Positions 23,301-42,592 of a stretch of 64,000 bases of DNA are shown piece by piece. Position numbers and translations under genes: made by a program. Origin of the DNA: Zonotrichia leucophrys gambelii (taxonomy: Eukaryota; Chordata; Aves; Passeriformes; Passerellidae); contig NC_088170.1 of the NCBI RefSeq assembly GCF_028769735.1, forward strand, positions 42,944,920 through 43,008,919, read 5' to 3'. The notes under the pieces are model-generated. The model searched no databases, was not told the DNA's origin, and saw nothing but the letters and a program-made list of their open reading frames with translations. Each line of letters opens with the position of its first letter. The first letter of the stretch is position 1.

Positions 23301-25025
23301 AGTTGTGTGGCAGATGTTGTCCTGCTATCACACACTGGATCCCAACACAAGTATTGCACTTATTCCATATGGCAGCGTTCACACATACAGAGATCCTATG
23401 CATAAAGACATTTTTCCATAGACAGCTCTCTCTCCACACATTTATTAGTCATATACAACCCTCACACCCATTTCTACTTTATTCTGTCACCCCCTTCTAT
23501 CTACACAGCCACCTTCTTGTCCATAGCTTCTACTGCCTCACAAATACATAGCAAGGACTTGGTGAACAGTAGATTTTCAGGAAATAATTTTATCATCTCA
23601 GAGCTATAATTAAAAACACCAAATAAATTTTAGATATAGAGATATTTGTCCAAGAAGGCCAATGGCATCCTGTGTTAGCAATAGTGCGGCCAGCGGGACC
23701 AGGGCAGGGATTGTCCCCCGGGACTTGGCACTGCTGAGGTCACATCTTGAGCCCTATGTTCAGTTTTGGGCCTTTCACTACAGGAAGGTGCTGGAGCATG
23801 TCCAGAGAAAGGCAACAGATCTGGGGAAAGGTCTGGAGCAGCTGAGGGAGCTGGGGGTGTTTACCCTGAAGAAAGGGAAATTCAGGGGTGACCTTATCAT
23901 TTTACACAACCACCTGAAAAGAGGTTGAAGCTGGGTTGGTCTCAAGCAACAAGTGACAAGACAAGGGGAAATTATCTCATATTGTGCCAGGGGAGGTTTA
24001 GATTGGATATTAGGACAAATTTCTTCATGGAAAGGCTTGTCAACTATTGGAACAGGCTGCCCAGGGAACTGCCCAGAGTCACCACACTGGAGGTATTTAA
24101 AATATGATGCAGATGTGTAAATTTATGGACAGGGTTTAGTGGTGGGCTTGGCAGTGCTGTGTTAATGGCTGGATTCGACAATTTTAGAGGTCTTATCCAA
24201 CCTAAATAATTCTGATTTTAAATTTCTCAAAAGAAGGGACCAGTCCCTACTACACACTGGATTTTTAAGAAACCCACAGTCCTGTGATCAAGACACTAAT
24301 TTTAACCCAGGTATCTATCCTGAAACAAGGAGAATATGAACATTCATCTGTCAGATTCCAGGGAAGTTGTCTAACGAAGCTATAGGAGATTTTTTGAGTA
24401 CAGGGAATACTTTAAACCTTCTGCTAGAAGAGTTCCATTTTATTTAAAATACGCGTACAGTTAACGAACCAAAAAAAGCTGATTTTCAGATTTGTATATA
24501 CTTTAGGCCAGATTTCTTGCGTGGGTTCAGAAATATTTTTTTGTATTGATGTATACATATTACAGAACATTTAATTAAGTACTTTTAGTATCACCATGAA
24601 AAGGTAGTGATTTGTTTCTTTCCCCTCCCTTCAGTTCATTATTTTTTCCTCTCCTCTCCCCGCCCCTCCCCTTCCGTTCACGCTAAAAACAAAGGAAAAA
24701 AAAGAAAAAGGTAAAAGAAAAATATATGCTCACTGCAACAAAACCAGGTATTAAGTAATTTTCAAATCCCCTTCGGGGCAGAGACACGATAGCGCCCACG
24801 CTCCCTAGGGCCGCCGCGCTCCCCCAGCCGCGGGCCCGGGAGCCTCAGAGCCCCGGGAGCGCCTTTCCTCCCTCTTTGTACCCAGGGAGGAAGGCAGCCG
24901 CCACAGGGCGGCCCCGGCTTCCCGTGGGATGCGGGGAAGGAGAAGGACAATGGGTGATCCCCACCGCGAGGCCCGAGGGCGGCTGCGACGGCCCGCCGGT
25001 ACCTGCCCAGCTCCGGGCCCTCCAT
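17337..25025 (-). CDS. TDG: G/T mismatch-specific thymine DNA glycosylase (10 coding exons, 408 aa)
   Basis: Coding exons, in minus-strand order: 25003-25025, 22631-22779, 21615-21844, 21077-21146, 20362-20497, 20201-20283, 20029-20123, 18376-18547, 17972-18100 and 17337-17476. They total 1227 nt in consistent phase. TDG removes T or U from G mispairs, and 5-formyl- and 5-carboxylcytosine in active demethylation. Visible features are a Lys/Pro-rich N-terminal region (about 60-100), the catalytic GINPG motif with the essential Asn at 138, the MPSSSAR insertion loop at 267-273, and the sumoylation motif VKEE around K328. The numbering is two lower than human. The start used is MEGPELGR. An in-frame ATG 15 codons upstream (25,068-25,070) is an alternative. 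The last intron contains a solo LTR (17,515-17,904), yet the splice sites (GTAAAGT donor, TTTGTTCAG acceptor) are intact and the C-terminus continues normally to ...EGSSM. Confidence 0.96.
17515..17904 (+). mobile_element. Solo ERV LTR in the last TDG intron, 390 bp, 6-bp target duplication
   Basis: The LTR starts TGTCACAGACATC and ends GCCCTGTAACA. It is bounded by a perfect GCAGTT duplication at 17,509-17,514 and 17,905-17,910. CCAAT-type boxes precede an AATAAA (about 17,823), so it reads left to right, antisense to TDG. It resembles the TguERVL2-type LTR known from songbirds (family name from memory). It contains three consecutive hairpins, including 12-base perfect arms at 17,688-17,699 and 17,709-17,720. 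Removing the LTR and one duplication leaves an intron of only about 100 bp. Confidence 0.93.
23650..24215 (+). mobile_element. CR1 LINE 3' fragment
   Basis: The translation of this stretch shows typical CR1 reverse-transcriptase C-terminal phrases in broken frames ([38 protein letters not shown]). It then runs into the usual 3' tail 'tggctggattcgacaatttt' with a degraded end. It lies in TDG intron 1, antisense to TDG. The open frames here belong to the element and are not host genes. Confidence 0.9.
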
Positions 25026-25470
25026 GCCGGGCGCGCCCGCCGGGCCCGTCGCTGTCGCCACGGTCGTCACCGCCGGCTGCCCCTACGATCCCACTGACCC
25101 GCCGGGCGCCCCGCTCACGTGACCATGCCGGCCAATGGGGGCGCAGGGCGGGGCCGCGGCCGCCCCTGGCGGGGGTCGTGAGGGGGCGGCCGGCGGCCGA
25201 GCCGAGGTGCGGGTGATGTGTCGCGACTCACCCCGCCGGACGCGATACTCCCCGGTAAGGGCGGGCCTTCGCACCCTCTTCCCTGTTCCGTTCCCCCTCC
25301 TGACGGCAGCGGGGATGACGCACGTCCGGCGCGCTCTGTGCACAGGGCCCGCCCCCGCAGCCATGCCCGCCGGCGCGCCGTGGCCCACCTACCTGCGGGC
25401 GCTGGCGGCCGGCATGCTGGCCATGTTCGCGGGGGCAGAGGTCGTGCACAGGTACTACAGGCCTGACCTT
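24780..25470. promoter_or_regulatory. CpG-island bidirectional promoter of TDG and UQCC6
   Basis: The GC-rich, CpG-dense interval spans the first coding exons of TDG (minus) and UQCC6 (plus), whose start codons are only 337 bp apart. Within the gap are CACGTG, a USF/MYC-type E-box, at about 25,116-25,121, and CCAATGGG at about 25,131. No TATA box is apparent. The head-to-head arrangement matches the human locus. Shared regulation is inferred from spacing and the island, and is not shown directly. Confidence 0.75.
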
Positions 25471-27188
25471 GTAAGTGCTGAGAGGCTCCCAGTCGCTGGT
25501 AGGGTGTGTGCGGGATGGAGGGTGTGCTGGAGAGGCTGTGCCTCGGGGAGCTCTCTGGCCTGGCGGTGGGCAGAGATCAGCCTCTACAGAGGCATTGGCC
25601 AGGCCGCCAGGATTTCATTGTGGCCGGTTCTGGGCTCCTCAGTACGAGAAGGACAAGGAGCTGCTGGAGCGGGTCCAGTGAAGGGTCACGAAGATGATGC
25701 AAGGTCTGCGGCGTCTCTTGGGAGAGACGATTGAGAGGGGATCTCATTAATGCTTATAAATACCTCAGAGGTGGGTGCCAGGAGAGTGGTGCCAGACTGT
25801 TTTCAGTGGTGACCAGCGACAGGATGAGGAGCAAGGGCCATAAACTAAACCATAAGGAGTTCCACCTTAATATGAGGAAGAACTTCTTTCCATTGAGGAT
25901 GGTAGAGCACTGGAACAGCCTGTCCATGGAGGTCATGGAGGCGCCCTCCCTAGATACATTCCAACCCACCTGAACACATTCGTGTGTGATCTGCTCTAGG
26001 TGACCCTTCTTGAAAGGGGGCTAGGACTGGATGATCTCCAGAGGATGATCTTCCAACTCTTAACAATGCTGTGACTGTGACACTGTGGACATAATACCAC
26101 ATGTCGAGAAGGGGTCTCTGCTGTGGGAAGCTGGGTTTTGAAAAGTGTGTGCAAAAGTGGCAAGAAGGGGCTGTACTAGATTTAAAATAGACTTTACTTC
26201 CTCCAGTAATAGAAATGAAGGTGACCAAAAGTTAACATTAGAAATTATGACAGATGAGGATGTAAAAATGGCAGTAACAGAATTAAACTCTAAATGAGAT
26301 CATCCTCTAGGAATAGTAATAGTTTAGTTTAGCCTCCTGGAGGTCTGACTTGAAAGCTTTCCTCATCCTCCTGCTCACATATTCTTCTTGGGTTTTTTAA
26401 TTCTCTGGGCTACTTTCAAATGGGAAACAAGTTTAAAAAATTACCATGCTTGAGCTGTCAGCTCAAAATTGAAGCAATGATGCTTCAGTCATTGATAAAT
26501 ACATCAGAATCTCTGTGTTTTAGTAGTCTCTACTGTAGCCTTCATTACTGGCAAATCAACATATTTATTCAGAATGATCAAATTATCTATATCTCTTAAG
26601 TAGCATGAATTTTGAAGAGGTGCAGTTCTTGAAATGTCATGTTATCTGGTACTTTTTTAAAATTTTAACTCTAGTTTCAGTGCCTTATTTCTAAATCAGG
26701 GCAGTAGAAGCAGTGAAACATTTTCTTCTATCACCAAGAGTATGTGAGGAAACTTCAGCTGTGCTAGAATTCTGATGTATTTATCAACTGTCTTTAGCAA
26801 ACTCACTTTAATGGCAAAAATAAGCTTTGCTCCTTTAAAACAAACTGTCTGTTCTTCCTTTTATCTTGTTTTTTTTTTCCAAATTGTATTTTGCTACTAT
26901 AAAATAAGTCAAGTTTCAAAAAGGTAATAATTCCTCAGGTGTTTTGCATGTAGGAATTATATTCTGCTCAGAAAAGAGGGTGGTAAAATCACAGTTTAGC
27001 TGTCATGCTCTTGCAGAGTAAGCTCATTTACTGTTTTGGGAGTTTAGTTTTTCCTCTGCCACAACACTGATGTCTTTCTCTGTTTTTAATAGAGCATACC
27101 TGAAATACCTCCTAAGCCTGGAGAACTGAGAACTGAACTGTTGGGTCTAAAAGAAAGATCAAGCGAAGTTCAGACGCCGCAACACTGA
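25363..27188 (+). CDS. UQCC6: Ubiquinol-cytochrome c reductase assembly factor 6 / Brawnin (2 coding exons, 67 aa)
   Basis: Exon 1 is 25363-25470 (36 codons, MPAGAPWPTY... to RYYRPDL) with donor GTAAGT. Exon 2 is 27093-27188, acceptor TTTTAATAG, beginning SIPEIPPKPGE and ending TPQH-stop. The protein is the bird counterpart of human C12orf73/Brawnin. That is a mitochondrial inner-membrane microprotein needed for assembly of respiratory complex III. One hydrophobic segment (about residues 10-26) is followed by the conserved AEVVHRYYRPDL and the Pro-rich IPEIPPK stretch. At 67 aa it is slightly shorter than the human 71 aa, the difference being at the C-terminus. An AATAAA at 27,329-27,334 is a plausible poly(A) signal. 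The intron holds a CR1 fragment starting about 140 bp after exon 1. A 199-codon frame reading through the first exon and donor is an artefact. Confidence 0.95.
25612..26088 (+). mobile_element. CR1 LINE 3' fragment in UQCC6 intron 1
   Basis: The sequence carries CR1 reverse-transcriptase C-terminal phrases (RGDLINAYKYLRGG, LNMRKNFFPLRMVEHWNSL) and the CR1 3' region 'ggatgatctccagaggatg', ending near 'gctgtgactgtga'. It is 5' truncated and same-sense with UQCC6. It is relatively well preserved compared with the other CR1 copies in the window. Confidence 0.92.
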
Positions 27189-30100
27189 CCAGAGTTTATT
27201 TTTGTTGTGAAAACTAGAACTGATAAAATATTTATCCAACTGTTTAAGTTCCAGAAATACATATGTGAAATACTGTGCTCCTGTCATGCATGTGTCTTTG
27301 CTTTCCTTTGAGCAGAGTTGCAGGCAGCAATAAAAACAAACATACAGTGAATGGTGTCCCATCAGTTGTGTGCCAAAATGCTTGTCAGTTCATAAATCTG
27401 GATTACATTTTAAGTATACTTCAGAATAAGACATCAAACCATGACACAGATGTATCACTGACAGGAAATCTGCTTTGGTCCACTGTAAGGCTGGAATCTT
27501 ACCATTTGGTCATTCAGTTAAAATGGGGCAGATTACACTGAGATCAGATTTGTTTTTGCTCCATTTGGGCATCTTCATCTGTCTATGGTTGCTTTTGATA
27601 GCTGTAAATATGCAAAACTCTGAAATAGAAAGTGCAGGTTTATCAATGACTGAAGCAGCATTGCTTTCAGTTTGGAAATAGAATCACCACAATACTCTTG
27701 CACCAGGAACTTTACGATTCAGTCACCATCCTGTGAAGGTGGCTCAACAACCCAGTTTTGAATGGTACATAGAGCTTGGGAAGTTTGGGATTGTTTTACT
27801 TGAGAAAGGTGCCAGGACAAAGCACAGACTTCATCCTCAGTTGTCCCTTAAGTTTAACATGTAAAAACACAGTCTGACACATTACCTGGTAAGGAAACAA
27901 AAAAGCTCCCTAATTCCTACTGCCAAAGTACTTGGAAGTCTTGTAAAAGCAGAGGGATCCAGAAATTATCACAGAAAGTGCTACATTTACATCAGTTCTT
28001 GCTATGAAGCTATTATTTTATTTGTGCCTATGGCAGCTGGAGTGGTTTTCCTAGGAAAAAAGGTTTATAGTTCTTATGCATGTGTATGTGTCTGCTCTCA
28101 CCAAGTTTTACAGCTATTGGTGGGATGAGCTCCCCTCCTGCTCTTGTATGCCCATGTGTGCACTTTTTAAATAACTAAATCACATCCTCTCAGGCATCTT
28201 TATTAATGACAGCAGGCAGTGAGAGAGAGGCTCTGGTAAAACACAGACGTTAAGCCCAAACAAAATCTATCAATGAAAAAATCTTAATAGATCGACTTCC
28301 AGTGAAAAGACTTTTTCCTTCACTGCACCTAAACAAAGCTGAGATTGTTAGCCTTCTAGTTCAGCAGAAGATAAAGTTTATTGGAGAGAAAATGAGACAG
28401 TTCAGTATTTTGTTTCTGTTCTAACTGGGGCATGAACAGCAGTTTTTTGATGACCCTTTTAACAAGCCAGCATTCACCAGCCCTCGCACTTTGTCAGATT
28501 ATCACCTCTTATGTTGTTGATTTCTGACATGCAAGATGCATTTTTCTCTATTTTCTAAAGGTTTTTCAGATCTTAAGGCTGCAGAGGGAAGCTTCTACTA
28601 ATTAGGCTAGGATTTCTAAGTGTGTCCTGCTGCTACTAGAAACTGAGCAACAGGAAGCTCTGCCTTTTCTAGCACTGAGGGAAATGTCCTCATTAGTGCC
28701 CATCTCAGAATTGCAAAGCTGACAATGCACCAAGTTTCAACAGCAGAGGTGACAGCCCCAGAATCAGCATAACTACAGCACTGAAAGAAACAGTGCTGAG
28801 TGACACTTCCACTACTGCCATCATTTTGCTTCAGAGCTGACAAAAAAAAAAAAAAAAAAAGGCAACTTAGAAGTGATTGTGCTTATTAATAGAAAACACT
28901 TGTCACAGCAGCTTGTAGAGAAAGCCGCTGGACCACAGCTATGTTGCACATGATATTCTCAGCTGGAGTATATGAAGAAGCAGAAAGCATAACTCTCAAG
29001 TATGCTCTTTATTATTTCTGAAATTTAATCAGTTTTGTCACCCTCAAACCAACCAAAGCAATGAGAATTTCAGCTATACAAGAGAACTAGGTTTGCTTAA
29101 ATCTCCAAGTAACTTACAGATTAAAAATACTGGAGGCATTCCCCTTTAGTTTGTTAGGCAAACTAAACTTCCGAATCATACAGGAGGTGGGAGCAACCTT
29201 TGTTAACTCAGATGTCAAATGGAGAGATGTAGGTAGCAATGATACATTTCTGAGTGTATCACTGAAAATAAGTGATACTTTAGGAGGTTGATTGCTACAG
29301 AGCACAAAGTTTCACTCCTAAAGTAAGGGGATAGGCCCTTTCTGCCCTTTAGTAACAGTGCTAAAGGCTGCTTCTAAAACTGACAGTGCCAGCTGCTGAA
29401 ACTCGTGTTAGACCACTCAGGCCGGGCCAGTAACAAAAAGGCTTTTCTCTAGGATACCACTGCAGTGAGAAGAAACCAGAGCCCCCCACCCCCCCCAGAC
29501 TCCCTTCAGACCCCCCCCCCCCAACTAAGCTCCCTTTCCTTGACATCTCAGACTTCAACTCTAAAATCCTGACACAACAATCACACTCATACATGGCATA
29601 TTTTGGGCAATACAGAAGCCTAGTAAATGGAAAGCAAGTGCTTCAGGTCAGTGTTTAGTGCCCTCACCCAGTAAGAAAGCTTTTCTTGCCTCAGGCTGCA
29701 GAAACTTGTAACTTCTAAGAACTTCTGTTAACAAAAAAGAAAAGATTGGTTCTTAAGTAGAATCACTGTGCAGAAGCACCACTCCTAATCCTTCTTCCAC
29801 AGAAGGAGAAAAAAAAACCCCAAATCCTCACTGTAAACACTTTCTACCAAGTCTGTGAAGATGTTTTCAAGTAGAGGCACTACTGAAAAAATATAGTGCT
29901 ACATCCAACCACTACATAAAGCTAACATAATGACTGGAAGCTCAACACGTCTAAAACTAACCAGATTTAGCTTCAGTAACATTAACTACAATGCTTTGCC
30001 ATAAGAGACCAAGAGTGAAAACATTTAGGAGTAACAGCATTAAGAGTATGTGAAAAGAACTTCCACCTTTAAAAAAGCTTGTAGAAAACAGAACTGCTGT

Positions 30101-30600
30101 AGCTACATAAGTCAAAGGCAGGGTTTCTAAGTGCCATGCAGGATGGTACCAGCTCATAGGTAGTAAGACAGTTCTGGTGGTAGTTGTCCACATAGTAAGT
30201 GAAAGGAAATGTTTTTTCCTCCCCTCATCTGTAAAGCTCCTGCTGCCTATCCTATGGAGTCAAGTCAGAATCCAGCACAAGCTGTCAGCTTCATTTCCAA
30301 TGCTATTTTTAAACATCCAATCTCCTCTTTCTCAGGCTTGCAGGAGATACCTAACTCAAAGTCTTATTTCAATTAGCAAGTTCAGTACAGCTCTCAGTTC
30401 CCAGGTGTATTTGTATTTAAGCAGCACAGCAGGTTTGGAAATATAAATCCCAGCCACAGGCAGATGCGACAAGTAGGTGTGGCTGTGCTAGCATAGGAAG
30501 GCCCAAGTATTGCCAACAAACAGCCTGTTTGCACAGAGGACCTGAACACCCAGGACCATACCTTCATTTCTTTCTGCCAGCCCACAAAATCAGCTTGCTA
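27189..30600. other. UQCC6 3' UTR and intergenic DNA
   Basis: The UQCC6 3' UTR probably ends soon after the AATAAA at 27,329. The remaining ~3.2 kb separates it from the 3' end of HSP90B1, which comes from the other strand. I see no coding exon. Notable simple sequence is an 18-base A run at 28,843-28,860 and C runs at 29,482-29,496 and 29,511-29,522. Confidence 0.6.
29482..29522 (-). repeat. Poly-C / poly-G tract with quadruplex potential
   Basis: Two dense C runs (about 6+8 and 12 C) lie within 41 bases. The minus strand is therefore a set of G runs compatible with G-quadruplex formation. It lies between UQCC6 and HSP90B1, downstream of both genes. Confidence 0.7.
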
Positions 30601-30635
30601 TGTATAAACTTAGAGTTGGTGGTGTTTGGGAACAT

Positions 30636-30641
30636 TTTATT
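30636..30641 (-). terminator. HSP90B1 poly(A) signal
   Basis: TTTATT on the plus strand is AATAAA on the minus strand, about 215 bases downstream of the HSP90B1 stop codon. It is followed by AC- and GT-rich DNA. This gives a short 3' UTR, consistent with a highly expressed chaperone mRNA. It is the first canonical signal after the stop. Confidence 0.6.
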
Positions 30642-30853
30642 TTGTACATGACAAGATTTGACACCATGTCAGTTAAATAATACAAATTTACATTCATGAG
30701 GAATGTTTTTAGAAAAGTGAACTTAAAAAAAAAGATCTCCTTTACCCTTAAAACCCCATACCACCCATCAACATTTTACAGTGGAAAAAAACAAAACAAT
30801 CTAATTCATATTCCCTCCTAACCCCCCAATGCAGGACAGTAGTTGAGTGTAGT

Positions 30854-40447
<9,594 letters not shown>

Positions 40448-40800
40448 GGCGGCCGCAGTGACAAGAGAAGAGCTCCCGACGCCGCCGCCCCGGAATCCGT
40501 CCCGCGCAGCCACCAATTCTACTGGAGCACCCGCAGCTCTCCCCCTCCGCCTTATCAACCCCCGGGTGGGGGGGACCGCGCCACTCGGCCCAATAGCAGC
40601 GCACCACGCCAAACACGCAGCCAATGGAGAGCTTTGAAAGGCGGGGCTTTCGACTGGCGCCGCCAATCGTAACTTTCCATGTGCGGTTTCCTGCTGTCGG
40701 AGCGTGGCCGGCGCCCATTGGCGGGCGGAGCAGCGCTCGGCCAATGGCGTGCGTGGGGGGGCGTGGCCAGCGTGGCCCCGCGCGGCGCTGCAATGAACGA
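40448..40800 (-). promoter_or_regulatory. HSP90B1 promoter with ER-stress response elements
   Basis: The ERSE consensus CCAAT-N9-CCACG occurs perfectly twice. One copy is on the plus strand at 40,590-40,608 (CCAAT, nine bases, CCACG). The other is on the minus strand at 40,703-40,721 (seen as CGTGG, nine bases, ATTGG). A third copy at 40,663-40,681 has CCATG instead of CCACG. Further CCAAT boxes are at about 40,621 and 40,741. ERSEs bind NF-Y plus ATF6 or XBP1 and drive the unfolded-protein response, and multiple ERSEs are the known architecture of vertebrate GRP94 promoters. The region is embedded in a CpG island of about 39,950-41,350. Confidence 0.9.
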
Positions 40801-42008
40801 TGCGCGCTGTTTAACGGCGGCACAAAGCGCGAAACACTGCCTCCAACCGCTTCCGGGGACGCCCGGGATGGTCATCCGGTCGCGGCGGCTCTCACGAGTG
40901 CCGAGAAGAGCTAAAAGTAATGATTTGAGTCATAACCAGCTGGGCCGAGCAGCGGGAGCAGAGCCAGGCCCGGGCCGCCGTAGCTGCCGGCAGGGGCAGG
41001 GAGGCGCTGACGAGTCCTGCTGTCCGCCCCACCGAGTAGAGGCGGGAACGCCGGGGGCCGCATGCGCCTTTCTGCGCATTGCATATCGGGAGCTGTAGTG
41101 CGCGCTGTCGATGTTCCGTAGCGCCCCCTGCCATGGCTGGGTGCTCCTCCCGGCCCCGCTGTTGTCCTTGTGCGGCAGGTTTCTGTCTTCCGGTTTCCAG
41201 CGCTCGTCAGGGCAGCCATTCTCCCGGGAGCTCATTAGCGCTCCTTAGCCTACCTTGGGGGCCTTTGTTTATCCGCCCGCGGCCCTCTCTTCTCTCCGGG
41301 GAGTGGCGGCTCCAGCAGCCGCCTGTGGTGTGAGGGGACTCGGGACCTGCCGCCCCAGTGCCACCCTGCAGGGCACGGTCGGTGTGAGGGCAATTGCGAT
41401 CTGTGGCACGCTAAAAGGGAGCCCTGCTGCTCCAGAGACCTTTCCCATGCATTTCCAGTGTCCCTGGCAGGGGTTGCAGCTTGGGACATGAAATGCAGCC
41501 TGTGCAACTTCTGCAATGCACCGCTGTTAACAGCGTATGTTAATAAGCGACTTGAAGTAACTTACAACCCTCCTCATCACTCTGAAGAAGTCTGCCCAGG
41601 CTTGCATGTGCCAGTCACCTGTTTCGTCTTACATGTGTAACTCTAGACTGGGGGAAAAAACCACCGAATACCAAAAAAGCAAATTTGCACGTGATGAACT
41701 TTGTACTTGGAGAGTAATGTATTTGAAAGAGATTGACCGGCAGTGATCAAGGCAAAAAATAAAAGCCCTCACTGTGTTGACAATTTCACAAACAGAGCTT
41801 GTTTATCAGTAGCTGAAAGTCTTGGCAAAAATATGTTTATCATCTTTAGTTATACAATGGGCCAGATAGATTTTTTTTTTAAACTCTAAAACTCAATCTT
41901 GTACCTTTCTGTTCTCCTGATAACTAATGTTTATGGAACTTTACTCCAATTCTTTCCAGTAAAGAATTGGAGTAAAGAATGGCTATCTTTGGGTTTTTCT
42001 TAATGAAA
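40801..42008. other. CpG-island shore upstream of HSP90B1, no gene identified
   Basis: The GC-rich segment 40,800-41,350 continues the HSP90B1 CpG island. Several GC-driven open frames on both strands are alternative readings of CpG-rich DNA and show no recognisable protein. A divergent promoter transcript is possible but not supported by the sequence. From about 41,650 composition becomes AT-rich and ordinary. Confidence 0.5.
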
Positions 42009-42592
42009 TGTCGTGCTTTAACCCCACCCGGCCACAAAGTCCTGTGCAGCTACTTCCTCTCTCCTCCTCTTGGGCTGGGGGAGAGAATCAGAAGAGTAAA
42101 AGTGGGAAAACTCATGGGATGAGATAAAAGTTTAATAGGTAACAAAAGCCATGCATGCAAGCAAAACAAAACGGGGAATTAATTCACCATTCCCCATGGG
42201 CAAGCAGATGTTCAGCCATCTCCAGGACAGCAGGGCCCAAGCACACACAGCAGTGACTTAGGAAGACACCATCACTCCCAACATCCTCCCCTTCCTCCCC
42301 TTTCTCCCAGCTCTCTACGCTGAGCATGGTGCCATATGGCATGGAAGGTCCTTCAGGTCAGTTGGGCTCAGCTGTTCTGGCTGTGTCCCCTCCCATCTTC
42401 TTGTGCACCTCCAACCTCCTTGGTGCTGGGGTGGTGTGAGGGGCAGAAAAGGTCTCGACTCTGTGCAAGCGCTGCTCAGCAATAACCAAAAATCCCTGAG
42501 TTATCAGCACTGTTTCCATCCCAAATCCACAACAGAGCCCTGTGCTAGCTACTGTGAAGAAAATTAACTCTAGCCCAGTGAATACCAGCACA
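42009..42592 (-). mobile_element. ERVL-type solo LTR
   Basis: The plus strand begins TGTCGTGCTTTAACCCC and ends near CCCAGTGAATACCAGCACA. The reverse complement therefore starts with the 'tgctggtattcactgggcta' type and ends '...ggggttaaagcacgaca', a widespread avian ERVL LTR pattern. It reads right to left. A minus-strand ATTAAA-type signal is near 42,128-42,135. No convincing target duplication was found, so the outer bounds are uncertain by a few bases. Confidence 0.8.

Noticed and set aside
25135..25734. 199-codon plus-strand open frame over the TDG/UQCC6 promoter
   Set aside because: It contains the true UQCC6 exon 1 in frame but runs upstream into CpG-island DNA and downstream through a perfect GTAAGT donor into a CR1 element. 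It is a readthrough, not a gene.
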